From assembly GCF_030769565.1 (NCBI RefSeq), contig NZ_JAVCAP010000004.1:1-64000 (forward strand): a stretch of DNA of 64,000 nucleotides, given 5' to 3'. How positions within the stretch are numbered: the stretch's first letter is position 1; each line of letters starts with the position of its first letter. The notes below the pieces were generated by a model that saw nothing but the letters and a program-made list of their open reading frames with translations, was not told where the DNA came from and searched no databases. Positions 47,994 to 56,213 of this stretch are shown here, piece after piece. The position numbers and the translations under genes were made by a program. This DNA comes from Methylophilus aquaticus. Its GTDB lineage: Bacteria > Pseudomonadota > Gammaproteobacteria > Burkholderiales > Methylophilaceae.

Positions 47994-49334
47994 TTATTTC
48001 AGACTGTTAATCCAATCCGCAATCTGCGCAATATCCGCAGGCGGTACTTGTGGCATCGGTGGCATAGGCATGTAGCCAGGCCAGTTTTCGGGCTTGGGCT
48101 GATGCACCAGCTGCACAATTTGTGTAGCGCTGTAGTGTTTTTGCGCCACGTCTTTGTAGGCAGGCCCCACGACTTTGACTTCGGCATTGTGGCAAGCCAG
48201 GCAGCCGTGTTTCTCTGCCAAAGCCATGCCAGCAGGTTGTGTGACCACAGGTGCTTCGCTTTGGGCTTTTTGCGCAGCTTCAAACGCCAGCAAGGATTCT
48301 TTCTGGAAGGCTTCGGTTTTGGCTTTTGAGGCGGCCAACACAGGAGAAATCAAGCCCATACGCATGCCATGACGCAAGGTCGCCATCGACACCACGGCGA
48401 TGAACATCACTGCTACCACCGACCATACTTTGCTGGCTGGCAGGTCATCGTTAAAAAAATCCTTGAGTAGCTGATAGCCTGCATACACCACCACCAGCAC
48501 CGTCAGCACAATGAGCCAGTGAAAGCCGTGGTTGAAAAATGCTTCAATGCCGTAGTCAGGGAAACTGAACAGCACCAGTGGACCGATAAACAGGTTGATG
48601 ACAGTAGGCACTAAAAACCAGCTTTTACCTGTACGGGTAAGCACTTTGCCAGCTTCTACAATTTCAGGGTCGTCGCTGCGGCGTTTATACATGCCGTAAA
48701 CCAGCATAAATACACCTGTCACAGCAAAACTGGCCAAATAGAAATGCACTAGGCGGAAGAAAGTATCAGACCTGAGTAAAATGTCCCAAAAATGGGTGTG
48801 GTAGGTCCAGGTGCTTGGCGTCATCGCCAATTGCACGGTGCTCATAAACGCCAATGGCAGGGTGAAAAACATGGCCACGGCGATGGTGCCGATGAGGATG
48901 TGCAAGGATTTGCGCGCATGCAGGGTATGCCAAGTGTATTTGTACAAATAAGAAAGCAAAAAAGCCACGATGTTGCCGTAGATGATGTGTAACCAGTGCG
49001 GCGAGTTCATGATAGAGGCCGAGTAAAACAAAGGTGTAATCAAAATACTCACCAGCAACAACGGTGCCACGCCCCATAAGGCCCCCATGTTTTCTGAAAT
49101 TGTCACAGGTGTGGTGAGTAAATAGGCCACTTTGTCAAAGACTGGGTTTTTCTCGTTGACCCCGCGTTTATTAAAATAGACCGAGGCAAATGAAGCCCCC
49201 AGCAAGACGTTGATAAATAAAATATGGATTACCCATGACACCACCAGCAAGGCATGAAACACGGGCTCCATGAACTCCAGCCCACCTGTGGGCAGTGGCA
49301 AGGGGATGTCACCTGGAATAATATTAAATTTCAT
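47994..49334 (-). CDS. bd-like oxidase second subunit with C-terminal cytochrome c
   Basis: The 446-residue protein has about eight membrane helices (residues 20-350) and a C-terminal monohaem domain, HGCLACHNAEVKVVGPAYKD (haem Cys378, Cys381, His382), with a likely Met ligand in the PGYMPMPPMPQ loop. The N-terminal part (LEFMEPVFHALLVVSWVIHI) resembles CydA-like chains. Together with the upstream gene it fits the OR-C branch of the cytochrome bd superfamily, in which subunits end in c-type haem domains. Its electron donor and acceptor are not established. GGAAG precedes the ATG. Confidence 0.75.
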   Translation of the reverse strand: MKFNIIPGDIPLPLPTGGLEFMEPVFHALLVVSWVIHILFINVLLGASFASVYFNKRGVNEKNPVFDKVAYLLTTPVTISENMGALWGVAPLLLVSILITPLFYSASIMNSPHWLHIIYGNIVAFLLSYLYKYTWHTLHARKSLHILIGTIAVAMFFTLPLAFMSTVQLAMTPSTWTYHTHFWDILLRSDTFFRLVHFYLASFAVTGVFMLVYGMYKRRSDDPEIVEAGKVLTRTGKSWFLVPTVINLFIGPLVLFSFPDYGIEAFFNHGFHWLIVLTVLVVVYAGYQLLKDFFNDDLPASKVWSVVAVMFIAVVSMATLRHGMRMGLISPVLAASKAKTEAFQKESLLAFEAAQKAQSEAPVVTQPAGMALAEKHGCLACHNAEVKVVGPAYKDVAQKHYSATQIVQLVHQPKPENWPGYMPMPPMPQVPPADIAQIADWINSLK

Positions 49335-49358
49335 TGTGATCTTCCTTCAACAATACGG

Positions 49359-50759
49359 TTAATGGGCGTAGACAGGGGCGGAGGATTTGACCAGGTCATC
49401 TTCTGACTCCACCTTGTTGACGCGGATGTAATCGAGATAGGCAGCCAGGGCGTGACGCTCTTCTTCAGTGCCGGTAAAGGGTGGCATAAAAGGCGTGGCT
49501 GGCGAGTTAAGGGCACCAATCCGGATGAAAATAGATTGCTCGTCCATGCCTTGAATGCGCGTGCGTATCGCGTTGATGCCGTTGACGGTATGGCAGTAGC
49601 GGCATTGCATCTGATACAAGTATTTGCCTGCCATCAGTTTGTTGTCTGGCGTCACGCTACGGAACTCAGGCGGCACAAATGCCGCATGTTTCAAATAACC
49701 GTCCTTGTTGAGGTAAGGCACATCGGCCACGCGCACGCCATTGGCGTACATATAGTCATAAATGATGTAAGGTTTGCGTACAAACTCGCGCACGCGTTCA
49801 AATTCGCCAATCAAACCCATGGAGCCAAACAACATGATGACGGCCATCACCAGGGGGGTGCGTTTGGGTTTTGCATACAGCGAAACTGCCCCTGCCAATA
49901 CCATGGAGGACAAACCGACCATCAGATAGGTGGCATACTCAGGGTGTGCGGCCAAACGGCGGGTAATCGCCCCCATCCAGAACAAGTCTTTGGCTGCTTG
50001 CGGAAATTGGTCGTAATACCAGGCACCAAACAGGCAGAATAGCGGAATACACGCCAACAGCACGGTGCCATATAAACGCATAGCCTTCTGGCGCAGTTCA
50101 GTGTCGTTGCGGGTAAATAGCCAAGAAAGCAACATGGCCATGGCTGAAGCCCAGGCAATTGACCAGAACGTACGGAAGCCTAAAGACGGAATCCATGACG
50201 GGTTGAATAAGGCGGCTAAATAGTCCGGCTCTGCGGGAAAGTACGATTTTAGCCAATTGCCTGGCGTCATCATAAAGCCCAAAATGGCAGTAATAATCGC
50301 CATGGTGAACCATGAAGCAATGGCATAGGTCATGCCGAGTTTAAAGTTTTTGGCCTTGGCAGGCGTGCCCAATGGTGCAGATTTCCAGCTCAAGAACCAC
50401 CAGAGCAAGAAAATCATCTCGACGTTAAACACAATCCATTCGATAAACCATTTCCAGAAAAACACCCGCAGCAACGCGCCAATGGCGGCGGGATTGATGA
50501 TGTTGATGTGAATCCAGATGCCGATGCCTGTGAGTGCGCCTACTGCCGTCGCCAGAATGAAAAAGGTAAATAATATTTTGTATGAAAGTTCATCTAATTT
50601 TCGATCATTATTGCGAATCGCCAGCCATTGGCTCAGCATTAAAATGATGCTACCGCCTACGGCGGCGCCGTGTGAAATAAACACATGCAAAATGGCATCG
50701 AATGCAAACAGAAATCGATGCCCAAGCAAGGGCATTTCAAAAATCGGGTAATCAAACAT
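49359..50759 (-). CDS. Cytochrome bd-like (CydA-type) oxidase subunit with cytochrome c tail
   Basis: The 466-residue protein begins LLGHRFLFAFDAILHVFISH, with histidines placed as in the first CydA helix, and has GFMMTPGNWL and GFRTFWSIAWASAMAM, CydA-like stretches. About nine helices fill residues 10-330. A C-terminal c-type haem domain follows: MQCRYCHTVNG (Cys386, Cys389, His390) with a likely Met ligand in TPFMPPFTG. It lacks a visible Q-loop of true quinol oxidases. This is the OR-C type layout. It heads the operon 24 bases before the second subunit and faces the regB gene. Confidence 0.8.
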   Translation of the reverse strand: MFDYPIFEMPLLGHRFLFAFDAILHVFISHGAAVGGSIILMLSQWLAIRNNDRKLDELSYKILFTFFILATAVGALTGIGIWIHINIINPAAIGALLRVFFWKWFIEWIVFNVEMIFLLWWFLSWKSAPLGTPAKAKNFKLGMTYAIASWFTMAIITAILGFMMTPGNWLKSYFPAEPDYLAALFNPSWIPSLGFRTFWSIAWASAMAMLLSWLFTRNDTELRQKAMRLYGTVLLACIPLFCLFGAWYYDQFPQAAKDLFWMGAITRRLAAHPEYATYLMVGLSSMVLAGAVSLYAKPKRTPLVMAVIMLFGSMGLIGEFERVREFVRKPYIIYDYMYANGVRVADVPYLNKDGYLKHAAFVPPEFRSVTPDNKLMAGKYLYQMQCRYCHTVNGINAIRTRIQGMDEQSIFIRIGALNSPATPFMPPFTGTEEERHALAAYLDYIRVNKVESEDDLVKSSAPVYAH

Positions 50760-50913
50760 GGTTGCGCTCCCTTGAATCGTGTTTTAGAAAAGGCATTTGG
50801 GGTAGCGCATCTTAAGAAAATAGGGGGTGCACAGAAAGTGACATAACGTCGCGTGACAATCTGTCGCAGTCGCGGTTTTCTGTCAGTTGCCTATAATGGC
50901 GGCTATGCTGTCC

Positions 50914-52206
50914 ATGCCTGACAAACCTTCTCGCTCCAACCTGATGCGCCTGTTTATGTTGCGCACCGTGATGATTTTGTTTTTGTTGATCATTGCAGCG
51001 ATCTTGTTCAGCCTGCATATTCCCTTGCCCAAGCTGCCAATTGCACTGGCAATGACTGGCATGGTGTTGCTCAATGTCATCTCGCTCTACAGGCTGAAAC
51101 GCAATCGTGCCATCCACGAGGCAGAACTGTTTTTACAATTGTTGGCTGATGTATGCGCCTTGACCTTGCTGTTTTACTTTACAGGCGGATATAGCAATCC
51201 GCTGGTATGGATGTATTTGTTACCGCTGAGTGTGGCGACTGTCACCCTCAAACGCAGTCGCGTATTGTTGCTGGCAGGGCTGATGGTTGTCAGCTATACC
51301 TTGCTGGTGTTTTACTACCAGCCGATTTCGCATTTGCACATGCACTTTATCAATGGCCGCAGTTTGGATATTCATCTGGTCGGCATGTGGTTGGGGTTTG
51401 TGATCAGTGCAGGCATCATCGCCCTGTTTGTGACAGGCATCGGCCAGAATTTGCGCGAGTCTGATTTGCGCATGGCGCATGCGCGTGAAAAAGTGCTGGA
51501 AAGCGAGCGGGTGCTGGCCTTGGGTACCTTGGCGACTGCGGCTGCCCACGAGTTGGGCACCCCGCTGTCGACCATGGCTGTGGTCACGCAGGAGTTGCTG
51601 CATGATTATCCGCAGGATGCGCAACTCAAGACTTCGCTTGAGATTCTGCAAGCGCAGATTCGACACTGTAAAACAATCCTGACTTCATTATCCTCTTCTG
51701 TTGGACAGGCCAAAGCCGAGTCAGGTAGTCCGGTGGATGTGTATACTTTTTTATTGCAAACCCTGCATCGCTGGCAGGATATCCGTCCCGCCGTAAAGGT
51801 TGAATACCAGTGCGCTTCAACACTGCAACCCCCGGTGATCAGCGTTGACCGTACCTTGCGCCATGCCCTGATTAATCTGCTGGATAATGCAGCGGATGCT
51901 TCGCCAGAAAAAATTGCAGTACACGCCACTTGGCTTGTGCTTGATGACAGCCTGCAGTTACATGTGGATATTCGTGACTTCGGCCCTGGCTTGAGTGCAA
52001 ATGCCAGCAAAAAACTGGGAACACCGTTTTACAGTACCAAGGCGCAAGAAGGGCTGGGCCTGGGCTTGTACTTGTCACGCCTGATTTTTCAGCGATTTGG
52101 CGGCTCGGTCACATTAAGCAAGCATCCGCAACAAGGCACGCTCACCCATATCGTGTTGCCACTGGATAGTCTGATACTAAGGGTCAACCATGACAGAACT
52201 GCCTAA
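50914..52206 (+). CDS. regB: RegB/PrrB-family redox-sensing histidine kinase
   Basis: The protein of about 430 residues has six membrane helices (to about 180), with the RegB quinone-binding motif GGYSNPL in a loop, then the H-box AAAHELGTPLSTMAVV and a HATPase (NLLDNAADASPEKIAV, DFGPGLSANASKKLGTPF, GLGLGLYLSRLIFQ). A cysteine in RHCKTIL lies exactly 40 residues after the H-box histidine, as His225 and Cys265 in Rhodobacter RegB. It should sense quinone-pool redox. The start is uncertain (ATG at 50896, 50905 or 50914). It overlaps regA by 17 bases. Confidence 0.92.
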   Translation: MPDKPSRSNLMRLFMLRTVMILFLLIIAAILFSLHIPLPKLPIALAMTGMVLLNVISLYRLKRNRAIHEAELFLQLLADVCALTLLFYFTGGYSNPLVWMYLLPLSVATVTLKRSRVLLLAGLMVVSYTLLVFYYQPISHLHMHFINGRSLDIHLVGMWLGFVISAGIIALFVTGIGQNLRESDLRMAHAREKVLESERVLALGTLATAAAHELGTPLSTMAVVTQELLHDYPQDAQLKTSLEILQAQIRHCKTILTSLSSSVGQAKAESGSPVDVYTFLLQTLHRWQDIRPAVKVEYQCASTLQPPVISVDRTLRHALINLLDNAADASPEKIAVHATWLVLDDSLQLHVDIRDFGPGLSANASKKLGTPFYSTKAQEGLGLGLYLSRLIFQRFGGSVTLSKHPQQGTLTHIVLPLDSLILRVNHDRTA

Positions 52207-52726
52207 ACTGCTGTTGGTGGATGATGATGAAACGTTCAGGCAGGTGCTGGCAACCGCCTTGCGCAAGCGCCAGTTTGCGGTGGAAACCGCCGAGGACGTG
52301 CCCTCCGCAATGGTGCTGGCCGACCAGTTTGAGCCGGAATACGCGGTGATAGATCTAAAGATGCCCGGCCCCTCCGGGCTGGAGCTGGTCAAGCAATTGC
52401 ACATGCGCGACCCACAGACGCGCATTGTGGTACTGACTGGCTATGCCAGCATTGCCACCGCCGTGGAAGCGGTCAAGCTGGGCGCCACCCACTACTTATC
52501 CAAACCCGCTCACGCTGACGATATCGTAGAAGCCTTACACAAAACCGAAGGCAATACCCAGGCCGAAATCGCGCCCAATCCGATGTCGGTGGACAGACTG
52601 GAATGGGAGCATATTCAGCGTGTGCTGCAATCACATCAAGGTAATATTTCAGCCACTGCGCGAAGCCTGAATATGTATCGCCGCACCTTGCAGCGCAAAC
52701 TGGCCAAATACCCGGCCAAAAAATAA
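52190..52726 (+). CDS. regA: RegA/PrrA-family response regulator
   Basis: The 178-residue regulator has a receiver domain (LLLVDDDETFRQVLATALRK, phospho-acceptor Asp in AVIDLKMPGPSGLEL, GYASIATAVEAVKLGATHYL, Lys in LSKPA) and a short Fis-type helix-turn-helix at the C-terminus (NISATARSLNMYRRTLQRKL). This is the RegA/PrrA/ActR layout. It acts with RegB to set respiratory gene expression to redox state. It lies next to the bd-like operon (divergent) and a cytochrome gene (convergent), both likely targets by position. Confidence 0.94.
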   Translation: MTELPKLLLVDDDETFRQVLATALRKRQFAVETAEDVPSAMVLADQFEPEYAVIDLKMPGPSGLELVKQLHMRDPQTRIVVLTGYASIATAVEAVKLGATHYLSKPAHADDIVEALHKTEGNTQAEIAPNPMSVDRLEWEHIQRVLQSHQGNISATARSLNMYRRTLQRKLAKYPAKK

Positions 52727-52748
52727 AACCGCGCGATTGCGCGGTTTT
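52725..52748. terminator. Terminator after regA
   Basis: AAAACCGCGC, loop GATT, GCGCGGTTTT: a perfect 10-bp stem that overlaps the regA stop codon. It works in both directions and can also serve the convergent cytochrome gene. Confidence 0.85.
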
Positions 52749-52787
52749 ATGGTTAAAGCCAGATGCTCTCTTAAGTGATTGGAGCCG

Positions 52788-53558
52788 TTACAAATCCTCT
52801 GCCCAGGCATTGCCATAGACTTTGCCATTGCGCGACAACACCAGCATCTGGTACATGCTGACCACCCACATGTAACTCGATGCCAGGCTATACCCTATGC
52901 CGCCGATGATCGTCAGCCAGGCAAAGTGCGGTGATAGCTTGGTCAGCCACCACGACATCACGTCCACAATCAAAAATGCGAACGGGAAAATAATCGCAAC
53001 CACTTTGAGTGTTCTGGGGACGTTCACTGCAAAACTGAAAATCAGGCCGATAAAGAAGAAAATAAAACTGATGCCGAATAAGTGAATGTGTGAAACCCTT
53101 GTCAATCCGCTGATCGTGGCCCCTTCGTTCACTTCGGCACGTGATTTCACTTCTTCGTACTTGGTGAAGTTGGGAATCCCCGGAATCTGGCTATGACACA
53201 TGACACAGTGCTTGGCAAACACCTCTTTGAAGTGCGGTGCCCACTGGTCTTCTGGTGCGCCTTGTTGTGCCCACTTGATAATGTCTTGACGCACTTCCAA
53301 GGGAGCCTTGTCTGACATGGAGCCATTCAGTTTGCTGGCCAGTTTGGTGCCGCTACGGTCACCGTAGTAACTGTACACAATATCATTCACAGATAATCCT
53401 ACCTTGCCGTCCGCCATGCCGTGTGTGAGCATGATCTGCAAGCCAGCCATGCACAGGCCAACGCCAATCACCAGCAAATAACCGACAAATAAAGCCTTGA
53501 GTGGCACAGGCAGGTTAGGCAAGTTGAGCCATTGCAAGGTTTGTGAATCTTGTTTCAT
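52788..53558 (-). CDS. Membrane-anchored c-type cytochrome of unknown family
   Basis: The 256-residue protein has an N-terminal helix (KALFVGYLLVIGVGLCMAGL), a periplasmic domain with one haem motif CVMCHS (Cys118, Cys121, His122) and about four helices in the second half (SHIHLFGISFIFFFIGLIFS and on), some with histidines that could bind haem b. It is not a standard bc or oxidase subunit. Its place beside RegBA and the bd-like oxidase suggests a respiratory role. I know similar proteins only as uncharacterised. Confidence 0.75.
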   Translation of the reverse strand: MKQDSQTLQWLNLPNLPVPLKALFVGYLLVIGVGLCMAGLQIMLTHGMADGKVGLSVNDIVYSYYGDRSGTKLASKLNGSMSDKAPLEVRQDIIKWAQQGAPEDQWAPHFKEVFAKHCVMCHSQIPGIPNFTKYEEVKSRAEVNEGATISGLTRVSHIHLFGISFIFFFIGLIFSFAVNVPRTLKVVAIIFPFAFLIVDVMSWWLTKLSPHFAWLTIIGGIGYSLASSYMWVVSMYQMLVLSRNGKVYGNAWAEDL

Positions 53559-53712
53559 TACTTTCCCCGGGGGTTTTGATTGTTTTTACAATTTTTGCAA
53601 GAATACCATTGCTTGCCGCAAACTATAAACGGATTAAATCCCAAAAATGCGTTTAAATCAGCGACTCTAATAGCTGCTGGTATAATTAGCTTTTTACTTT
53701 CAAGCGGTGAGT

Positions 53713-54555
53713 ATGATGCGTTTAGTCGTCCAAGGTTCCAGTATTCATTTGGCACATCTCACTCACATTCACGGCTTGGTCGGCGGGCATGCACAGTTTA
53801 TGCAAATAGCCGAACAAGCCTACTATTTACCTGTGGCAGAAGGCGTTTACGATGAAGTGAATGCGTTTTGTGTACAGCAAAGTCTTGACTGCACGCTGGT
53901 GCAGGACGCGCATCGCTTGCCCAGGTTTGGTCTGTGCGTGATGGACATGGATTCGACACTGATCAGTATCGAATGCATAGATGAAATCGCAGATATGATG
54001 GGCATCAAGTCGCAAGTAGCTGAAATCACCGAAGCCGCCATGCGCGGCGAACTGGATTTTTCCGCCAGCCTGCGCAAACGCGTGGCGCTGCTCAAAGGAC
54101 TGCCAGAATCGGCCCTGCAGCAAGTGATAGACGAACGTCTGCAATTTAATCCTGGTGCGCAAGCGTGGATCAACACCTGCCAACAACACGGCATCAAAAC
54201 CTTGGTGGTGTCCGGCGGCTTTACTTTTTTTGCTGACTATGTGAAACAAACGCTGGGACTGGATTACGCCGTTTCTAATACTCTGGAAATTATCGATGGC
54301 AAACTGACCGGTCAGGTACTTGGAGATATTGTAGATGGACAGCGCAAGGCAGAAGAGCTGCTTAAATTGCGTGATCAGCTCGGCCTGCAGGCGTCGCAAA
54401 CCATCGCCATTGGTGATGGTGCCAACGATCTGAAAATGATGTCAGTAGCGGAAATCGGTGTGGCTTATCACGCAAAACCGGTTGTTCAGCAGCAGGCGAC
54501 GTATGCGCTCAATGTAGTCGGGTTGGACGGGGTGGCTAATCTGCTTTCTGCCTGA
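53713..54555 (+). CDS. serB: Phosphoserine phosphatase
   Basis: SerB releases serine from phosphoserine, the last step of serine synthesis. The 280-residue protein has an N-terminal regulatory part (1-75) and a HAD domain: nucleophile motif LCVMDMDSTLISIECIDEIA, motif II VVSGGFTFFADYV, Lys in GQRKAEELLKL and motif III IAIGDGANDLKMM. Starts at 53707 (GTG), 53713 and 53716 (ATG) are close together. It is monocistronic. Confidence 0.95.
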   Translation: MMRLVVQGSSIHLAHLTHIHGLVGGHAQFMQIAEQAYYLPVAEGVYDEVNAFCVQQSLDCTLVQDAHRLPRFGLCVMDMDSTLISIECIDEIADMMGIKSQVAEITEAAMRGELDFSASLRKRVALLKGLPESALQQVIDERLQFNPGAQAWINTCQQHGIKTLVVSGGFTFFADYVKQTLGLDYAVSNTLEIIDGKLTGQVLGDIVDGQRKAEELLKLRDQLGLQASQTIAIGDGANDLKMMSVAEIGVAYHAKPVVQQQATYALNVVGLDGVANLLSA

Positions 54556-54815
54556 TGCAATATGGATATAGCTCTTATTTATTAAATATTTTCTGAAAAT
54601 TGCGCGCTTTGCATGTTTATGTAATTGATTTATTTTCAATTTCTGTTAAATAGTTGTTGCTATTCTCAAATATAACGTGCATAGTGCGTCCTTACGAAGC
54701 TCAAGTAGTGTTGTTGTTTTCTGGTTTTATCTTTTGGTTTTATCGTTACTTCCCGCCATCTTGATCCTCGTCCTTGGGTATAGCTCCCATTTTTTATTTT
54801 TTTAAGGATATTTTC
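54556..54815 (+). promoter_or_regulatory. Long AT-rich leader of the cold shock gene
   Basis: About 260 bases separate serB from cspA. The stretch is AT-rich, with runs of T and a repeated TGGTTTTAT (54,723 and 54,736). Cold-shock genes typically have long structured 5' leaders that control translation. I cannot place the promoter or fold it by eye. Confidence 0.4.
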
Positions 54816-55022
54816 ATGGCAACAGGTTCAGTTAAATGGTTTAACGATTCAAAAGGTTTCGGCTTCATCACTCCAGACAATGGCGGCGAAGATTTGTTTG
54901 CACACTTTTCTGCAATTCAATCTGCTGGCTTCAAAAGCTTGAGAGAAAATCAGCGCGTTTCTTATGAAGAAGCGACTGGGCCTAAAGGCAAACAAGCCGC
55001 CAACATTCAAATCGTTGAATAA
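54816..55022 (+). CDS. cspA: Cold shock protein, CspA family
   Basis: The 68-residue OB-fold protein contains both RNA-binding motifs, KGFGFITP (RNP1) and DLFAHFSAI (RNP2), and opens [12 protein letters not shown]. It binds single-stranded RNA as a chaperone. AAGGA stands 7 bases before ATG. It is followed by a terminator and then a second translation factor IF-1 gene, suggesting a cold-response pair. Confidence 0.96.
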   Translation: MATGSVKWFNDSKGFGFITPDNGGEDLFAHFSAIQSAGFKSLRENQRVSYEEATGPKGKQAANIQIVE

Positions 55023-55060
55023 GTTAGCGCGACTCCATGGATTAGGTCACTAATCCACCG

Positions 55061-55090
55061 GAAAAAGCCCGGATATCCGGGCTTTTTTTA
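55061..55090 (+). terminator. Terminator between cspA and infA
   Basis: AAAAAGCCCGGATATCCGGG with the matching CTTTTTTT tract: a GC-rich stem followed by a long T-run. Strong intrinsic terminator for cspA. Confidence 0.85.
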
Positions 55091-55112
55091 TTTGCTAAAG
55101 GAATCTATCTAC

Positions 55113-55355
55113 ATGGCTAAAGAAGAACTCATTGAAATGCAAGGATCTGTGACGGAAATTCTGCCCGACGCACGTTACAGAGTCACATTGGATAACGGTC
55201 ATAAACTGATCGCTTATACCGGCGGCAAAATGCGCAAACACAAAATCCGCATTTTGGCAGGCGACAAAATTACCATTGAAATGTCACCTTATGACATGGG
55301 TAAGGGTAGAATTACATTCAGGCATCTCGAACCAAGAAAACCGTTCACCAGATGA
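55113..55355 (+). CDS. infA: Translation initiation factor IF-1 (80-residue form)
   Basis: IF-1 binds the ribosomal A site during initiation. The 80-residue protein has the S1/OB core [40 protein letters not shown] and [14 protein letters not shown]. It is longer than the usual 72 residues, with the extra end LEPRKPFTR, and begins AKEELIEM as betaproteobacterial secondary IF-1 proteins do. Its place next to cspA rather than in the ribosomal operon suggests a stress-related paralogue. AAAGGA precedes the ATG. Confidence 0.92.
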   Translation: MAKEELIEMQGSVTEILPDARYRVTLDNGHKLIAYTGGKMRKHKIRILAGDKITIEMSPYDMGKGRITFRHLEPRKPFTR

Positions 55356-55406
55356 TCATCAGCGGCGTCTGTGTCAGCCCCGGCTTTTTTAGTTTGCCCC
55401 TCGTTT

Positions 55407-56213
55407 TTACAAATACTCCCCATTCAGGTATGCCAGCTCGGCTTCGCTGAATCCGGCCTGTTTCCTCGCCTCCATATTAAATGGAGGCTTGAGTTTAGGT
55501 GCTTGGAACTGCCTACATAGCTGTTCAAAGGTGCTGAGTGGGTCGAGTGCACGCTGCTTACAGACCCAGTGGTACCAGCGGTTGCCAATCGCCACATGCC
55601 CAATTTCATCACGCAGAATAATATCCAGAATACTGGCGGCAGCATGGTCTCCTGCCTGCACCAGCTTTTGTTTAAGTGGCGGACTGGCGTCCAAGCCACG
55701 CGCTTCGAGCGTACGGGGCACCAGAGCCATCCTCGCCAATACATCCGATTGTGTTTTCTCGACCATTTCCCACAGGCTGTTGTGGCCGTCAAAGGCTCCA
55801 TAATCACTGCCCAGGCTTTGCAAGTGCGCACGTAACAAGGTGAAGTGATAAGCCTCTTCTTTGGCCACTTGCAGCCAGTCGCGATAGTAGTCATCCGGCA
55901 TGCCTGCAAAGCGCCAGACAGCATCCAGAGCCAGATTAATCGCATTGAATTCAATGTGGGCAAGGGCATGAATCAGTGCCGCTCGGCCTTCTGCTGTATG
56001 CATTGCGCGTCGTTTAACCTGGCCTGGCGGCACCAGTGCCGGCTGTGGCGGCCGACCAGGAATAGCGCTTGAGGGTGTCATGTGTTTATCAGCGACAATA
56101 CTGTATTGGCCTGTGATCAAGCCTTGCCACAAGGCTTCGACCCGGCTACATTTTTGTGATGGGTCGCTGTGGGTCAGCGCTTGCAAGGCGAGCGTTCTCA
56201 GGCAATGGGTCAT
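55407..56213 (-). CDS. DUF455 ferritin-like protein
   Basis: The 268-residue protein is mostly helical, with carboxylate and histidine pairs typical of a di-iron or ferritin-like four-helix bundle: HALAHIEFNAINLALDAVWR, VAKEEAYHFTLLRAHL, and RDEIGHVAIGNRWYHW. DUF455 members have no proven function. The start MTHCLRTLALQALTHSD matches the family, so its first 68 bases overlap the end of the preceding kinase gene. Confidence 0.88.
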   Translation of the reverse strand: MTHCLRTLALQALTHSDPSQKCSRVEALWQGLITGQYSIVADKHMTPSSAIPGRPPQPALVPPGQVKRRAMHTAEGRAALIHALAHIEFNAINLALDAVWRFAGMPDDYYRDWLQVAKEEAYHFTLLRAHLQSLGSDYGAFDGHNSLWEMVEKTQSDVLARMALVPRTLEARGLDASPPLKQKLVQAGDHAAASILDIILRDEIGHVAIGNRWYHWVCKQRALDPLSTFEQLCRQFQAPKLKPPFNMEARKQAGFSEAELAYLNGEYL

